Assembly: GCF_000737785.1 (NCBI RefSeq) | Contig: NZ_JPRO01000015.1 | Location: forward strand, 56,492 to 120,491 | Direction of reading: 5' to 3' | Source of the DNA: Chryseobacterium luteum | GTDB lineage: Bacteria > Bacteroidota > Bacteroidia > Flavobacteriales > Weeksellaceae | Length of the DNA stretch: 64,000 nucleotides | Shown here: positions 35,601 to 43,886 of the stretch, in pieces | Layout of the letters: the number at the start of each line of letters is the position of its first letter | Position numbering within the stretch: the first letter of the stretch is position 1 | Program-made: the position numbers and the translations under genes | Notes under the pieces: generated by a model | Database searches by the model: none | The model's input: only the letters and a program-made list of their open reading frames with translations | Told to the model about the DNA's origin: nothing

Positions 35601-36530
35601 TGCGATGGTACTTATGTACTTACAGATGGTCCTACGATTATAACTTCTCCTACAATCCCTGCGGTAATAGAATATGCCAACACAGGGTATGAAGGTTTAG
35701 CAGCAGCAGGATATGGTATTGATCATGTTTGGAATGCGGTAAGTCCGGATCCGGAAGATGTTGCAACGATACATTTACCTGCAGTAGCTGGTGTTACAGG
35801 CTCTATCTCCATAGCGATACCAAAAGTTACTTTACCGCCGGGCACATTTGCAGGATTTACTGTAGATAAAGATAACTTTCCTTTTTCCGGTGGTTTTTTA
35901 CCAAATGTTACGGTAACAACGTATCTAAATGGTCAATACAGAGAGCATAGAAGCGGAGGTGCCTTGATAGATTTTTCTTTCTTTACACAATGGTTTGGTA
36001 CCAATACCAACATCTATACACCTGGCTTCCAGACAACATTATCGTTTGATGAAGTTAAGATTTCTATCGGAAGTGCTGTTTCATTGGGAGACCAGACATT
36101 GAAGGTATATTCTGCCTATATAGATACAAGAACATCTGTAGTAACGGTACCGGGAGATGGATATACGCCTATTGTTTGTACCAACGGTGCCTGCTACAAA
36201 CCAGGAATTGCTGCTACAGCGGGAAATCCTGCTTTAATAAGTAAGATAGGAATCAGTTCATTACTAAGAGCTGGAAGTCAGAATTCAGACAATTGGCCGG
36301 CAGTTCGTAATGGGGCCTGGTTGGCTTTAGAATCAAGAACGAAAGGTTTTGTTGTTAACAGGATGGATTTCAATTCTTCTGGAAATCCTGTCGGGATTCC
36401 GGTTGCTGATTTTATCGAAGGAATGCTTGTTTATGATACCACTAATAAATGTATGAAAATGTATACCTCTAAAGACGGAGGAAGCACATTTGGGTGGTTC
36501 TGTATCAGCACGCAAGCATGCCCTGATTAA
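32676..36530 (+). CDS. Large modular surface protein
   Basis: A 1284-residue exported protein. The signal segment is about 18-33 (LLLALVGSITAFSQ), preceded by a basic start. The body has about six repeats of roughly 190 residues. Each has a core of the type P-x-G-T-F-A-G-F followed by a beta-rich stretch and ends near VYxAVIxRFC: for example PDGTFAGFEIQDDDF, PAGTFAGFDVEFPTL, PKDTYIGFDISTLDI and PPGTFAGFTVDKDNF. The next module starts with C-N-x-I-x-N. The C-terminus (YDTTNKCMKMYTSKDGG, GWFCISTQACPD) is a form shared by Flavobacteriia surface proteins. Adhesion is the likely role. Confidence 0.8.
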   Translation: MMNINQLKQKGDCFFRKAALLLALVGSITAFSQDAAVAPTNGYVENPLVPAEVFKIPWITGGGNGTGGSAMHFDTVTAPAVTGWVDTPKIVDNNLAITDYAQYSSSVAALATPYTTTPVSVSDGNTYNTTPFTGYRIGVNVSRTTTGFTAASLGNIIIKTYFGTSTTPVETSASLGWAVIGTTDVSFFAHKPFDRVEVQLTSIGTGIGTLNQRIHNVYFQRYTRTGGGYDTVGSKVVTCNAQIPLTGRGVTANGYANILGVPIGAGIIPGLITALEDEKPGSHGFLPYFSPGLATYSGKLEDNGVVYPAGTFGGGVYQLNAVTGGLNVRKTLRFFKNGSQVGPSIVNDEFLSVEASGSLLTVGAISPYDFDAIEFEIQTNFSAALGALEIYYPIVQRFCNADITCGAPVSLISGEVTPGGAQNHPVYAKVIGISVGSATIGNPGINNVQRVIDTDLSNYAEIGAATGGTLWSNYGISVVSRQTMDGSDPNNITNIDRGYPDGTFAGFEIQDDDFAKANVAKNFIISTYKNGFEVGRYSTTNVLGANLFTPNNGKYIIGFKSKAFDEVRITVEAIGTVQAGSSTKVYRAVIEKFCPSTAQACNVITNLKRGVDASHPNDYPVFIDAANTGVEGLATADTYFKDLNNIVANTTSPAKLYTVFGGVTNASVAVQDGSKAIGNPGDPTYELYPAGTFAGFDVEFPTLVAAELFGSTITITTLKADGTVADSAVMNSSFFGVHTSIGNSTNNRQILGFASDVPFSGVKFTVNKVASGNMGVINIYSAVIQRFCATPVIQCNEIENISVPKYPLYINGERTGVTAFIDGNSSVSESQKAIDNDPNSYAAMQLGASVGSGLAFSVANGFGDFPKDTYIGFDISTLDIAQASTFESNKIELYKDGILVQTSTGTQLAGGLSTAAVTGGFQRLVIGTVAHVPFDEVRYVISRAAGASAGEIRIHNVVARDFSPTSTTTCPLVLQCDGTYVLTDGPTIITSPTIPAVIEYANTGYEGLAAAGYGIDHVWNAVSPDPEDVATIHLPAVAGVTGSISIAIPKVTLPPGTFAGFTVDKDNFPFSGGFLPNVTVTTYLNGQYREHRSGGALIDFSFFTQWFGTNTNIYTPGFQTTLSFDEVKISIGSAVSLGDQTLKVYSAYIDTRTSVVTVPGDGYTPIVCTNGACYKPGIAATAGNPALISKIGISSLLRAGSQNSDNWPAVRNGAWLALESRTKGFVVNRMDFNSSGNPVGIPVADFIEGMLVYDTTNKCMKMYTSKDGGSTFGWFCISTQACPD

Positions 36531-36605
36531 TAATAATTTTTGTGAACCTGAATGTTGATATTTTCATTTTTCAGGTTCACAGTTTTCATCAAAATTAAAA
36601 TTAAA

Positions 36606-37133
36606 ATGATTAAAAATACAATAATAGTAATTGGGTTTCTAATGGGTGTTTTTTTACAGGCACAAATAGGAATCAGTAGAGACAACGTAACTAATGGCTC
36701 TGTTTCATTGCAATTTGGGGACAACGAGGATAGAGGACTTCTACTCCCTTATGTCACAGATAAAACAGGGATTATAGAAAACGGAACCCTTATTTTTGAT
36801 ACCTCAGACTACAAAGTAAAATATTTAAAAGATACCAATAACTGGGTTGATCTGAGCGTTGATGCAACCGGGACTGCAGATTTAAATATCCAGGCAAATG
36901 ACAGGGTAGAGCAGCCGGGAGCAAAGGTTTGTATCAGCACGACTTTGGGGGGAACAGATACCACAAAAGGAATATTAGTTCTGGCTGATAATAATAAAGC
37001 TATGGTTTTACCTAAAGTTGCCAGTCCGCATTTGAGTATTATAGCCCCATCTGCAGGAATGATGGTGTATGATACCACTAAAAAACAGCTTGCAGTTTAT
37101 AACGGAACAGTATGGAGCTTTTGGAAGCCTTAA
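36606..37133 (+). CDS. Small secreted partner of the surface protein
   Basis: A 175-residue exported protein from the ATG at 36606, which gives a clean signal peptide ending FLQAQ (about 20). It contains SLQFGDNEDRGLLLPYV and VLADNNKAMVLPKVA. It ends MVYDTTKKQLAVYNGTVWSF, the same type of ending as the 1284-residue protein that stops 75 bases upstream. The two are probably co-transcribed. Confidence 0.75.
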   Translation: MIKNTIIVIGFLMGVFLQAQIGISRDNVTNGSVSLQFGDNEDRGLLLPYVTDKTGIIENGTLIFDTSDYKVKYLKDTNNWVDLSVDATGTADLNIQANDRVEQPGAKVCISTTLGGTDTTKGILVLADNNKAMVLPKVASPHLSIIAPSAGMMVYDTTKKQLAVYNGTVWSFWKP

Positions 37134-37299
37134 TAATGAATTAATGATTTCTCCAGCCGGGTGAGTTAGATTATATTGATTTTCGCATTTACTGATTTAC
37201 TTTGGTTGGAGATATGTTAACGTTTCAAATGTGTTGATTTGATATTTTTGGAACTATAATAATTGATTTCCAGTTATTTACAAAAGGAAATAAATAATG

Positions 37300-37330
37300 A
37301 GAACAACCTTCGGGTTGTTTTCTGTTTTTT
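37300..37330 (+). terminator. Terminator after the surface-protein genes
   Basis: AACAACC / GGGTTGTT stem with a TTC loop and a T-rich tail, about 165 bases after the small secreted gene. The surrounding 37134-37536 holds only this hairpin and a dispersed repeat. Confidence 0.7.
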
Positions 37331-37393
37331 GCGAGCTCAAAATCTCCTAAATGAGCCAAAAAGAAATCAAGCGTTTCAGATGTGTTGATGAAA

Positions 37394-37436
37394 AAATACC
37401 TCCGCCGGAAATTCGGCACTCCATCATGAAAACTCC
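37394..37436 (+). repeat. Dispersed intergenic repeat, copy 2
   Basis: Core AAATACCTCCGCCGGAAATT then CGGCACTCCATCATGAAAAC and TCC, followed by a related flank (TTCTATAAGGTTCTGTAAAT). It is the best-preserved copy with the 46821 copy. Confidence 0.7.
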
Positions 37437-37536
37437 GGTAGTTCGAGTTCTATAAGGTTCTGTAAATTAGTGTAATGTGTTGATTTACAATGTTAAGTGC
37501 TTCGGTATGATGTCGCTGGGTGTCACTTTAAACCTG

Positions 37537-38496
37537 TTAGGGTATATTTTTAAAGGTGTGAAGGTCTGGATGGCCTCCTTCTAAATAACGTCGCGTATCT
37601 TTGCTATACCATTGCGATTGTCCCTGGATCATAACACCCAAATAAAAGGCGAACTGACGTACGGTCTCCGTATATTCACCAAAATCCGGAATATTCTGCT
37701 GTAAATTGATTAATTGTTGCACGTCATCGTTGTGTAGGCGTAATGCCTCTTCGTTGGCTTTTTCAAGAGATAGCTTATAATGATGTTTAAGCACCAATAC
37801 TAAATTTAATGGTTCTCTATCTAAGTCTTTTCTTATCGAATAAAAATCATTACACCAGGCAGATATCCTTGCGGTGAGTGTATATAAATCTCTAAAAAAA
37901 GAGCTGTAATAAATCGAATCAGGTAATATTTCCTTTGTCTGAAATTCAATAAGGTCTATAAATGCCTGTATTCCAATGGTAATTTCCCGCAGAGCAAAGA
38001 ATTCATCTAAAGTGGGAAAATAATCCGGAATCTTATAAGGTATTTCAAAAAGCATGCTTTCCATATAGGCGTCAAAGCTTTTAATAAAACGCTTCATCCA
38101 TATATCTGGCATAAGTGCAGAAAGCTCATCTCTTATTACAGCAGCTTCATGAAGGAAAAAATGTTCCTTTTCATGTACAGCATCCCCATTAAATATCGCT
38201 GTTATTCTTTCTCTCAATAATGATAGCTTTTCTGCAGTACAATATTCATAGTAGTCATCAAATACTGTTGCCCAAAGCATAAATCTGGTACAGGGTAATA
38301 GAGACTCATATGGCTGATGTGGAAGACAACGTGCTGTAAAATATCCAAAATCCGAGTATTTATATTTTTTTTGCATATGATCCTCTAAGAAAAGATAATT
38401 TGAACAGATCCAGGCTGTTGTTTGCTCTTTTATAAGATCAGCATTGGGATGTATATCGCCGGGGAAAATATATACTGGTTTCTGTAATATTTCCAT
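37537..38496 (-). CDS. Class I terpene synthase
   Basis: A 319-residue terpene cyclase that ionises a prenyl diphosphate and cyclises it. The metal-binding motif FDDYYEY includes the Asp-rich DDYYE at residues 80-84. The second motif NDFYSIRKD (NSE/DTE type) is at 216-224. The C-terminal Arg-Tyr pair is RY at 303-304. The start at 38496 (MEILQKPVYIFPGD) gives the family's length; the longer frame adds a non-conserved hydrophobic lead. No P450, prenyltransferase or other partner lies beside it. The product cannot be predicted. Confidence 0.9.
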   Translation of the reverse strand: MEILQKPVYIFPGDIHPNADLIKEQTTAWICSNYLFLEDHMQKKYKYSDFGYFTARCLPHQPYESLLPCTRFMLWATVFDDYYEYCTAEKLSLLRERITAIFNGDAVHEKEHFFLHEAAVIRDELSALMPDIWMKRFIKSFDAYMESMLFEIPYKIPDYFPTLDEFFALREITIGIQAFIDLIEFQTKEILPDSIYYSSFFRDLYTLTARISAWCNDFYSIRKDLDREPLNLVLVLKHHYKLSLEKANEEALRLHNDDVQQLINLQQNIPDFGEYTETVRQFAFYLGVMIQGQSQWYSKDTRRYLEGGHPDLHTFKNIP

Positions 38497-38624
38497 GGTT
38501 ATTAATTTGAGATGTAGGTATACTAATATACAAATATTTTCATACACCTTATTTTGAAATGTTAGGACTCCATCATAATAAAAATAATGAAACAAAACTT
38601 CATTTTTTTAAGTCAAAGAAAATA

Positions 38625-38668
38625 AAATACCTCTACCGAAAATTCAGCATTTCAATATAAAAATCTAA
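38625..38668 (+). repeat. Dispersed intergenic repeat, copy 3 (degenerate)
   Basis: AAATACCTCTACCGAAAATT then CAGCATTTCAATATAAAAAT, clearly related to the other copies but with more changes. It lies immediately upstream of the retron RNA region. Confidence 0.55.
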
Positions 38669-38701
38669 ATAATTCAATTAATATTGGGTACCATTATATT
38701 T

Positions 38702-38960
38702 TTTGATATATTTGGGAAAGATAGATCCTTGCTTTTCTTTTTAAGAAATGATGATGTTTCGTCATCGATGTAAAATTGCTTAGCATACTGCACTACATAC
38801 TATCTTTAATGGTGAAATTGGTACTAGTGCGTGCCTTTTCAGTTCATTTTCCGGGAAAATAAAGGTACGCACTAGTACCATTTCTGGAGTTGATAGATAT
38901 AGTCCTCAGAAGATACGAAGGTATATCAAACAAAGCCCTATTCAGTTGTAGGGCTTTTAT
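38702..38960 (+). ncRNA. Candidate retron msr-msd RNA
   Basis: The region upstream of the retron reverse transcriptase is rich in structure. TTTGATATATTT at 38702-38713 can pair with AGGTATATCAAA at 38919-38930 (12 bp, two G-U), as expected for a1/a2. Small stem-loops such as GATGA-TGTTTCG-TCATC (near 38750-38766) fit the msr part. A long hairpin joins GAAATTGGTACTAGTGCGTG (from 38814) and its complement AAAGGTACGCACTAGTACCA (from 38861) with a 22-base loop; this is the natural msd candidate. The RNA limits and the branching G are inferred. Confidence 0.65.
38707..38714 (+). promoter_or_regulatory. Candidate retron promoter (-7 TATATTTG)
   Basis: TATATTTG is an exact TAnnTTTG match, and a TTG lies at 38684-38686, 20 bases upstream. 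It overlaps one arm of a possible a1/a2 pairing. A weaker box TAATATTG at 38679-38686 would instead start the RNA near 38692. Only one of the two can be right. Confidence 0.5.
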
Positions 38961-38962
38961 TT
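38931..38962 (+). terminator. Terminator between retron RNA and RT gene
   Basis: AAAGCCCTA / TAGGGCTTT stem with a 7-base loop and T-rich tail. It ends 17 bases before the RT start, so RT expression would need readthrough. It may set a high RNA-to-RT ratio. Confidence 0.8.
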
Positions 38963-38978
38963 ATAAAAAATACACCAA

Positions 38979-40493
38979 ATGTCACAAAATCTCAGCAGAC
39001 AACAGATTTATGACCGTATAAAAGCATCTTCCAAAGACAGTTACATCTTGGATGAAATGAAAAGACTTGGCTTTTGGCAGGAAACTTCCACGCCTTCCGT
39101 TCCCGAACAGCTGATCCAGAGAGAAGCCGTTTTACAACAGGAATTGCAGGAATTATTGGCAAAAGACAGGAAATACGGCAATCAGGAAGCTATGCTCCGT
39201 GAAATGCGTAAAAAACGCATGAATGACGCAAAAGCCAAAAGAGAAATAACCAAACAAAAAAGCGAACAAAAACGACAGGACAAAGCTGATTACTGGAAAA
39301 ATTTACAGCAGCAACAAATCATTTATCTTGGTGAAAATGTTTCGAAAGGTCTTCATAAAAGCGATTCAGACACGGAAAAACTGCTTCAGTTTTCACTTCC
39401 TGTTTTTGAAAATGTATTGGATTTCAGTCAGAAATCGGGTTTCGGTCTTTCAGTGATAAAATACCTTGCTTTTCACAGAAGCGTTTCAAAAAAATCTCAT
39501 TACCACGTTTTTGAAATTCCAAAAAAATCAGGGGGAAAAAGAAAAATTTCCGCTCCGAAGCCTCAATTGAGACATTTCCAGCATTGGATTTTAGAAAATA
39601 TACTGAATAAAATTCCTGTAGGAGAGGTTGTTCATGGTTTCACCATAAAAAAATCGATTGTCACCAATGCAGAATCACATCTTAAAAAAGACATCATCAT
39701 TAATATAGACCTGCAGGATTTTTTCCCGTCAATCAGCTATAAAAGAGTGAAAGGTCTGTTTTCAAAGCTTGGATATTCAGAACAGCTGTCAACCATCTTT
39801 GCATTGGTCTGCACACAGGCTCATACAGAAGAAGTCTTACTTGATGATGTTAAATATTTTGTTCATAAAGGAGAACGATTTTTACCGCAAGGATCACCTG
39901 CAAGTCCGGCGATCAGCAATATCATTGCTTACAAACTGGATAAAAGATTACAGGGATTGGCTGCAAAATACGGATTTACATATACCCGTTATGCAGATGA
40001 CCTTACTTTTTCTGCCGGTCAGGATAACGAACAGAACATCAATAAGCTTTTATACTTCGTAAAACAGGTGATTAACGCCGAAGACTTCACGATCCATCCC
40101 GATAAGCTTCATATCATGAGAAGGAAGCATCAGCAGAAAGTGACAGGAATCGTAGTCAATGAAAAACTGAATGTCGAGCGAAAAAAGCTCAGAAAATTCA
40201 GAGCACTTTTACACAATATCGAAGTCAACGGATGGCAAAATCAGACCTGGGGGAAAGCATTTCATCTCATCAATGCGGTGGAAGGCTATATCAATTTTGT
40301 AAATATGGTAAATCCGTCCAAAGCATTGGTTTTCAAAGAAAAACTGAGCGCAATCATTGCAAAACACGGCAAACCGATTGTAGAAGTCAGAACAACCATT
40401 CCTGAAATTGCAGAAACAATTAAAGTTTCCGAAGACAAAGAAGAAATTATCGCACCAAAAGAAGAAAAAACAGACTGGTGGAATATTTTTTAG
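38979..40493 (+). CDS. Retron-type reverse transcriptase
   Basis: A 504-residue retron RT that would copy part of the adjacent RNA into msDNA. A Gln/Lys-rich, probably coiled-coil extension covers about 40-115. The RT domain runs about 170-420: motif X NAESH at 230-234 (retron NAxxH signature), INIDLQDFFPS at 241-251, LPQGSPASP at 302-310, catalytic YADD at 338-341, and motif Y VTGIVVN at 388-394. A charged tail ends in DWWNIF. The N-terminal extension is longer than in small retron RTs. A WGR gene follows after 45 bases, and the candidate RNA lies immediately upstream. Confidence 0.93.
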   Translation: MSQNLSRQQIYDRIKASSKDSYILDEMKRLGFWQETSTPSVPEQLIQREAVLQQELQELLAKDRKYGNQEAMLREMRKKRMNDAKAKREITKQKSEQKRQDKADYWKNLQQQQIIYLGENVSKGLHKSDSDTEKLLQFSLPVFENVLDFSQKSGFGLSVIKYLAFHRSVSKKSHYHVFEIPKKSGGKRKISAPKPQLRHFQHWILENILNKIPVGEVVHGFTIKKSIVTNAESHLKKDIIINIDLQDFFPSISYKRVKGLFSKLGYSEQLSTIFALVCTQAHTEEVLLDDVKYFVHKGERFLPQGSPASPAISNIIAYKLDKRLQGLAAKYGFTYTRYADDLTFSAGQDNEQNINKLLYFVKQVINAEDFTIHPDKLHIMRRKHQQKVTGIVVNEKLNVERKKLRKFRALLHNIEVNGWQNQTWGKAFHLINAVEGYINFVNMVNPSKALVFKEKLSAIIAKHGKPIVEVRTTIPEIAETIKVSEDKEEIIAPKEEKTDWWNIF

Positions 40494-40538
40494 CCTGAAC
40501 CCAACCCATACTAGCAACCATCTTAATCAATAAGATAG

Positions 40539-43500
40539 ATGAGAATTATCAAACAAACCAAACTATTTTTCCACGAAGGAAAATCGGATAAAGTTTACGA
40601 AATAGACCTTTGTGAAGTCAATCCCGATGCTTTTATAGTCAATTTCCGTTACGGAAAACGCGGGACTGCATTGAAGGAAGGCAGTAAAACTCCCGAATTT
40701 GTCTCCAGAGAAAAAGCTGAAAATATTTTTGAGCAACTTGAAAAAGAAAAAAGAAATAAAGGATATCAGTCTGAAATCGAAGTATTTGTAGAACTTCCTT
40801 CATTAGACACCGTAAATATGAATTCTGCGGAAGGCGTTATATTGAAACGTCTGGAAGATGCCACACAGGGAATCAATTCCTTCAAAACAGAATGGAAAAC
40901 TTCCCGTGTGATCTGGAAAGCCGCTCAAATGGAAATCAAAGAAGTCACTCCTTACATCTTGAAATTGGCGACAAAAGGTGATGAAATGCAGTTATATGCT
41001 TCCATTTTTGCAATCAGAACATTAAAGATTGCTCAGGCTTCTGAACTTCTTCACAGCATTGCAAACAGTACAAGGCACAAACAGTATATCAGAAATGTGG
41101 CTTTTGATGCGCTTTTGACAATTAACGAAGGTCCGGAATTGGAAAAAACGGTTTCTGAATTATTGGAGATTTTGCCTCCCGAAATAAAGTATGCCATCGA
41201 TAAAGGCGATTACGGCAGTCTGAAGAAACATTATTCGGAAAAATTCGCAAAAAAAGAAAAAGCAGACGAACTGGCTTATCTTTATCTTCTATCAAAAGCA
41301 TACCCTTCCTTGATTCAAGTGATTGAAGATATTATAGGGCAGATCCCGTTTGAATCGCCTTATTTCAGAAACATTCGTGCGATTTATAAACTCGCCCGTT
41401 TCAGAGATGATGCTCAGGTTTTGGGAATGCTTTCATTTTTGTTTGAAAAGAAAACGCCGATGTTCAACAGAACGGCCAGTCTGGACAAAGAAGCATGGAA
41501 TCAGGACCAGTATTTTTATCAGTTCGGAGATTCCGTTAATGTAAGAAAAGAGCTTTCCGGCAATGAAAGCAGGCTTGCATTTTCAAATTTCACCAAACTT
41601 TATTTTCAGAAGAATGGTTTTTACTATTTAAAAGAACTGGGAAAACAAAATAAAGCAAAAGAATATTTAAGATTTGCAGTAAATGTTCTTATTCAATATT
41701 CTGATGCAGATTATACTCCCGAAAACAGAAGACCTTTAAGCACTTACGGAAGATATGACTGGGAAAGCAAACGATTCCATTATACGGTGGTCGATTTCCC
41801 TGAATGTTACCAGTCTTTACTTCTTACAACCTTACTTTTCGGGAACGATAAAAACCGTAAAATGGACTCCAAACTTCAATTTTATTTCAAAAAAGAAGAA
41901 TTTTGGAGTGCAGATTATTATTATCAGGAAAATAAAGTCAATAAAGTAGAATCGGGGACCAATGGAAACTCAATTTCTTCCGAAGACTCTTCCGCTAAAA
42001 ATCAACAGAAAGGAGCTTTAGAGAATATCATAAGTACATTTAAAAATATTTTTGGATCAAATAAAGAAAAAGAAGTTGTTCCTCAACCTAAACAGGAAGA
42101 AGATGTAACAAAGCCTGATCCAAATCCATCAAGACCTGAACTTTATCCCGGATTTTGGGACGAAATGCCCGAAGCTTACATTCAGCTTTTGATGCAGGCA
42201 AAAATGGATCTGGTCATGAAATTTGCTTACGAAAATCTTTCCGTTCATCCGGATTACGAAGATTTGCTGCAAAAAATAGAGCCTGAAATGATGGTACAGC
42301 TCCTCTGCAAATCTTCAAAATACCCTCAAAATTTAGGTTTTGATGCTTTGAAAAAAAGACAGGAAGAATTAAAGCAAAATGAAATTTTTGTAGCACAAAT
42401 TTTAATTTCCGAAAACGAAGAGGCAAGAAACTGGGCAAAAACAACAATAGAAAACAATACACAACATTTTCTTTCTTCTACAGAATTCATCACGATTCTG
42501 GTTATGAACTCACGAAAAGAATCCAATGAATTCATTAATAATTTACTCCAAAAAGCATCTTTGCCGGAAGATCAGCAAAAAGCCGTGCTTGGAAAAGTAA
42601 TCATACAAATGATTTCTCTGGAAAATAATGAAGAAAATAACAAAATTGCAGAATTTGCCACAAAAAAACTTAAAATAACGGCTTTCTCTAATTTTTCCGA
42701 AATCAGTTGGGAAATTATCGCGCAATTACTGACTTCTCCGTTGAATAATAACCGGTTTTTGGCAAGTGAAATTCTACTTTCCAAATCCAAAAAATATCCT
42801 GTAACGGAAATTCCTCTTTCAATTATTGAATTGCTGTTAAACAACGAAAACGAATCCATCAGGCAAAACGGAATCAGTCTTTTAAATCAATATCCGAAAG
42901 AAGAAATTGCGAAAAACTGGCAGGAAGTTATTAGATTGATTTCTTCCGGTTACAAAGAAGTGGCAGAAAACATACTTTCTTTGAACGATCAGTTTGAATT
43001 TCAATCTGAAATTCAGCTGCAAACCATTGAAAAGTTGTTTGATCTGTTGATGACCGAGCAAAAATTTGAAAACTCCCATCAGTTATTCAGAGATTATCTT
43101 GAAAAAACAACATCGAAATATAGTACCGATATCCCTGTAAAATGGATCATCAGATTACTATTTGCAAACAGTGTGAAAAACCAGCTTTTCGGCTTTGAAC
43201 TCCTTAAAAAGGTAAATGATGACAGCAGATTTACTTTGAAACAGGTGATTTCTCTGGCCAATCACGAATTTCTGGCAGTAAGACAATGGTCATGGAATTT
43301 TTATAAAAATAATGTTCAAAAAATCAAATCGGACCGTAATCATGCGCTGGGAATTTTGGATGCAAAATGGGACGACAGCCGGGAATTTGCATTTCATTTC
43401 TTCCAAACCGAATTCAAAGATGAAGACTGGGATACGGACTGTCTGGTCGGAATAGCAGATTCTGTGCGTACTGATGTGGAAAATTTCGGTAAAAATCTCA

Positions 43501-43883
43501 TCATGAAATTCTTCAAAAAAGAACACGGATTGGAATATCTTACCAAACTGAGCCAACATCCGAGTCAGAACATACAGCTTTTCGTGACCTCATATCTTGA
43601 AGAATATGCAACAGACAAACCCGAAAAACTTAAGGAATTAGAGTTTTACTTCCGTTCTGTGCTTTCAAGGGTAAACAAAGCGAGAACTGCCAAAAACAGG
43701 ATTTTCACTTTTCTGGAAAAAGAAGGAAGAAAAAATACAGAATCGGCAGAAATCGTCAGTAAAATTTTAGACGATTTATCGGCAACTACAGCACTTCAGG
43801 ATAAGGCAAAGTGCATCAATATCATTTCCGATCTGAAAATGATTTATCCCCAACTGAATGTTCACCTCAAACTAATCTCTTAA
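40539..43883 (+). CDS. WGR-domain protein of the retron operon
   Basis: A 1114-residue protein. An N-terminal WGR domain (about 1-85) is visible as RIIKQTKLFFHEGKSDKVYE, FIVNFRYGKRGTALKEGSKT and FVSREKAENIFEQLEKEK. WGR domains bind DNA ends or nicks in PARP-like proteins. The remainder is alpha-helical and reads like HEAT/ARM-type repeats (for example LYASIFAIRTLKIAQASELL, LGMLSFLFEKKTPMFN), with a low-complexity linker near 480-530. No nuclease or ATPase motif was found. It sits between the RT and the SWIM gene (3-base gap to the latter), so all three should form one system. It may sense the msDNA or phage-altered DNA. Confidence 0.85.
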   Translation: MRIIKQTKLFFHEGKSDKVYEIDLCEVNPDAFIVNFRYGKRGTALKEGSKTPEFVSREKAENIFEQLEKEKRNKGYQSEIEVFVELPSLDTVNMNSAEGVILKRLEDATQGINSFKTEWKTSRVIWKAAQMEIKEVTPYILKLATKGDEMQLYASIFAIRTLKIAQASELLHSIANSTRHKQYIRNVAFDALLTINEGPELEKTVSELLEILPPEIKYAIDKGDYGSLKKHYSEKFAKKEKADELAYLYLLSKAYPSLIQVIEDIIGQIPFESPYFRNIRAIYKLARFRDDAQVLGMLSFLFEKKTPMFNRTASLDKEAWNQDQYFYQFGDSVNVRKELSGNESRLAFSNFTKLYFQKNGFYYLKELGKQNKAKEYLRFAVNVLIQYSDADYTPENRRPLSTYGRYDWESKRFHYTVVDFPECYQSLLLTTLLFGNDKNRKMDSKLQFYFKKEEFWSADYYYQENKVNKVESGTNGNSISSEDSSAKNQQKGALENIISTFKNIFGSNKEKEVVPQPKQEEDVTKPDPNPSRPELYPGFWDEMPEAYIQLLMQAKMDLVMKFAYENLSVHPDYEDLLQKIEPEMMVQLLCKSSKYPQNLGFDALKKRQEELKQNEIFVAQILISENEEARNWAKTTIENNTQHFLSSTEFITILVMNSRKESNEFINNLLQKASLPEDQQKAVLGKVIIQMISLENNEENNKIAEFATKKLKITAFSNFSEISWEIIAQLLTSPLNNNRFLASEILLSKSKKYPVTEIPLSIIELLLNNENESIRQNGISLLNQYPKEEIAKNWQEVIRLISSGYKEVAENILSLNDQFEFQSEIQLQTIEKLFDLLMTEQKFENSHQLFRDYLEKTTSKYSTDIPVKWIIRLLFANSVKNQLFGFELLKKVNDDSRFTLKQVISLANHEFLAVRQWSWNFYKNNVQKIKSDRNHALGILDAKWDDSREFAFHFFQTEFKDEDWDTDCLVGIADSVRTDVENFGKNLIMKFFKKEHGLEYLTKLSQHPSQNIQLFVTSYLEEYATDKPEKLKELEFYFRSVLSRVNKARTAKNRIFTFLEKEGRKNTESAEIVSKILDDLSATTALQDKAKCINIISDLKMIYPQLNVHLKLIS

Positions 43884-43886
43884 GCC

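Noticed and set aside
38814..38884. Long inverted repeat read as an insertion-sequence end or terminator
   Set aside because: No transposase or T-run is attached, and its place before a retron RT makes an msd hairpin the better explanation.
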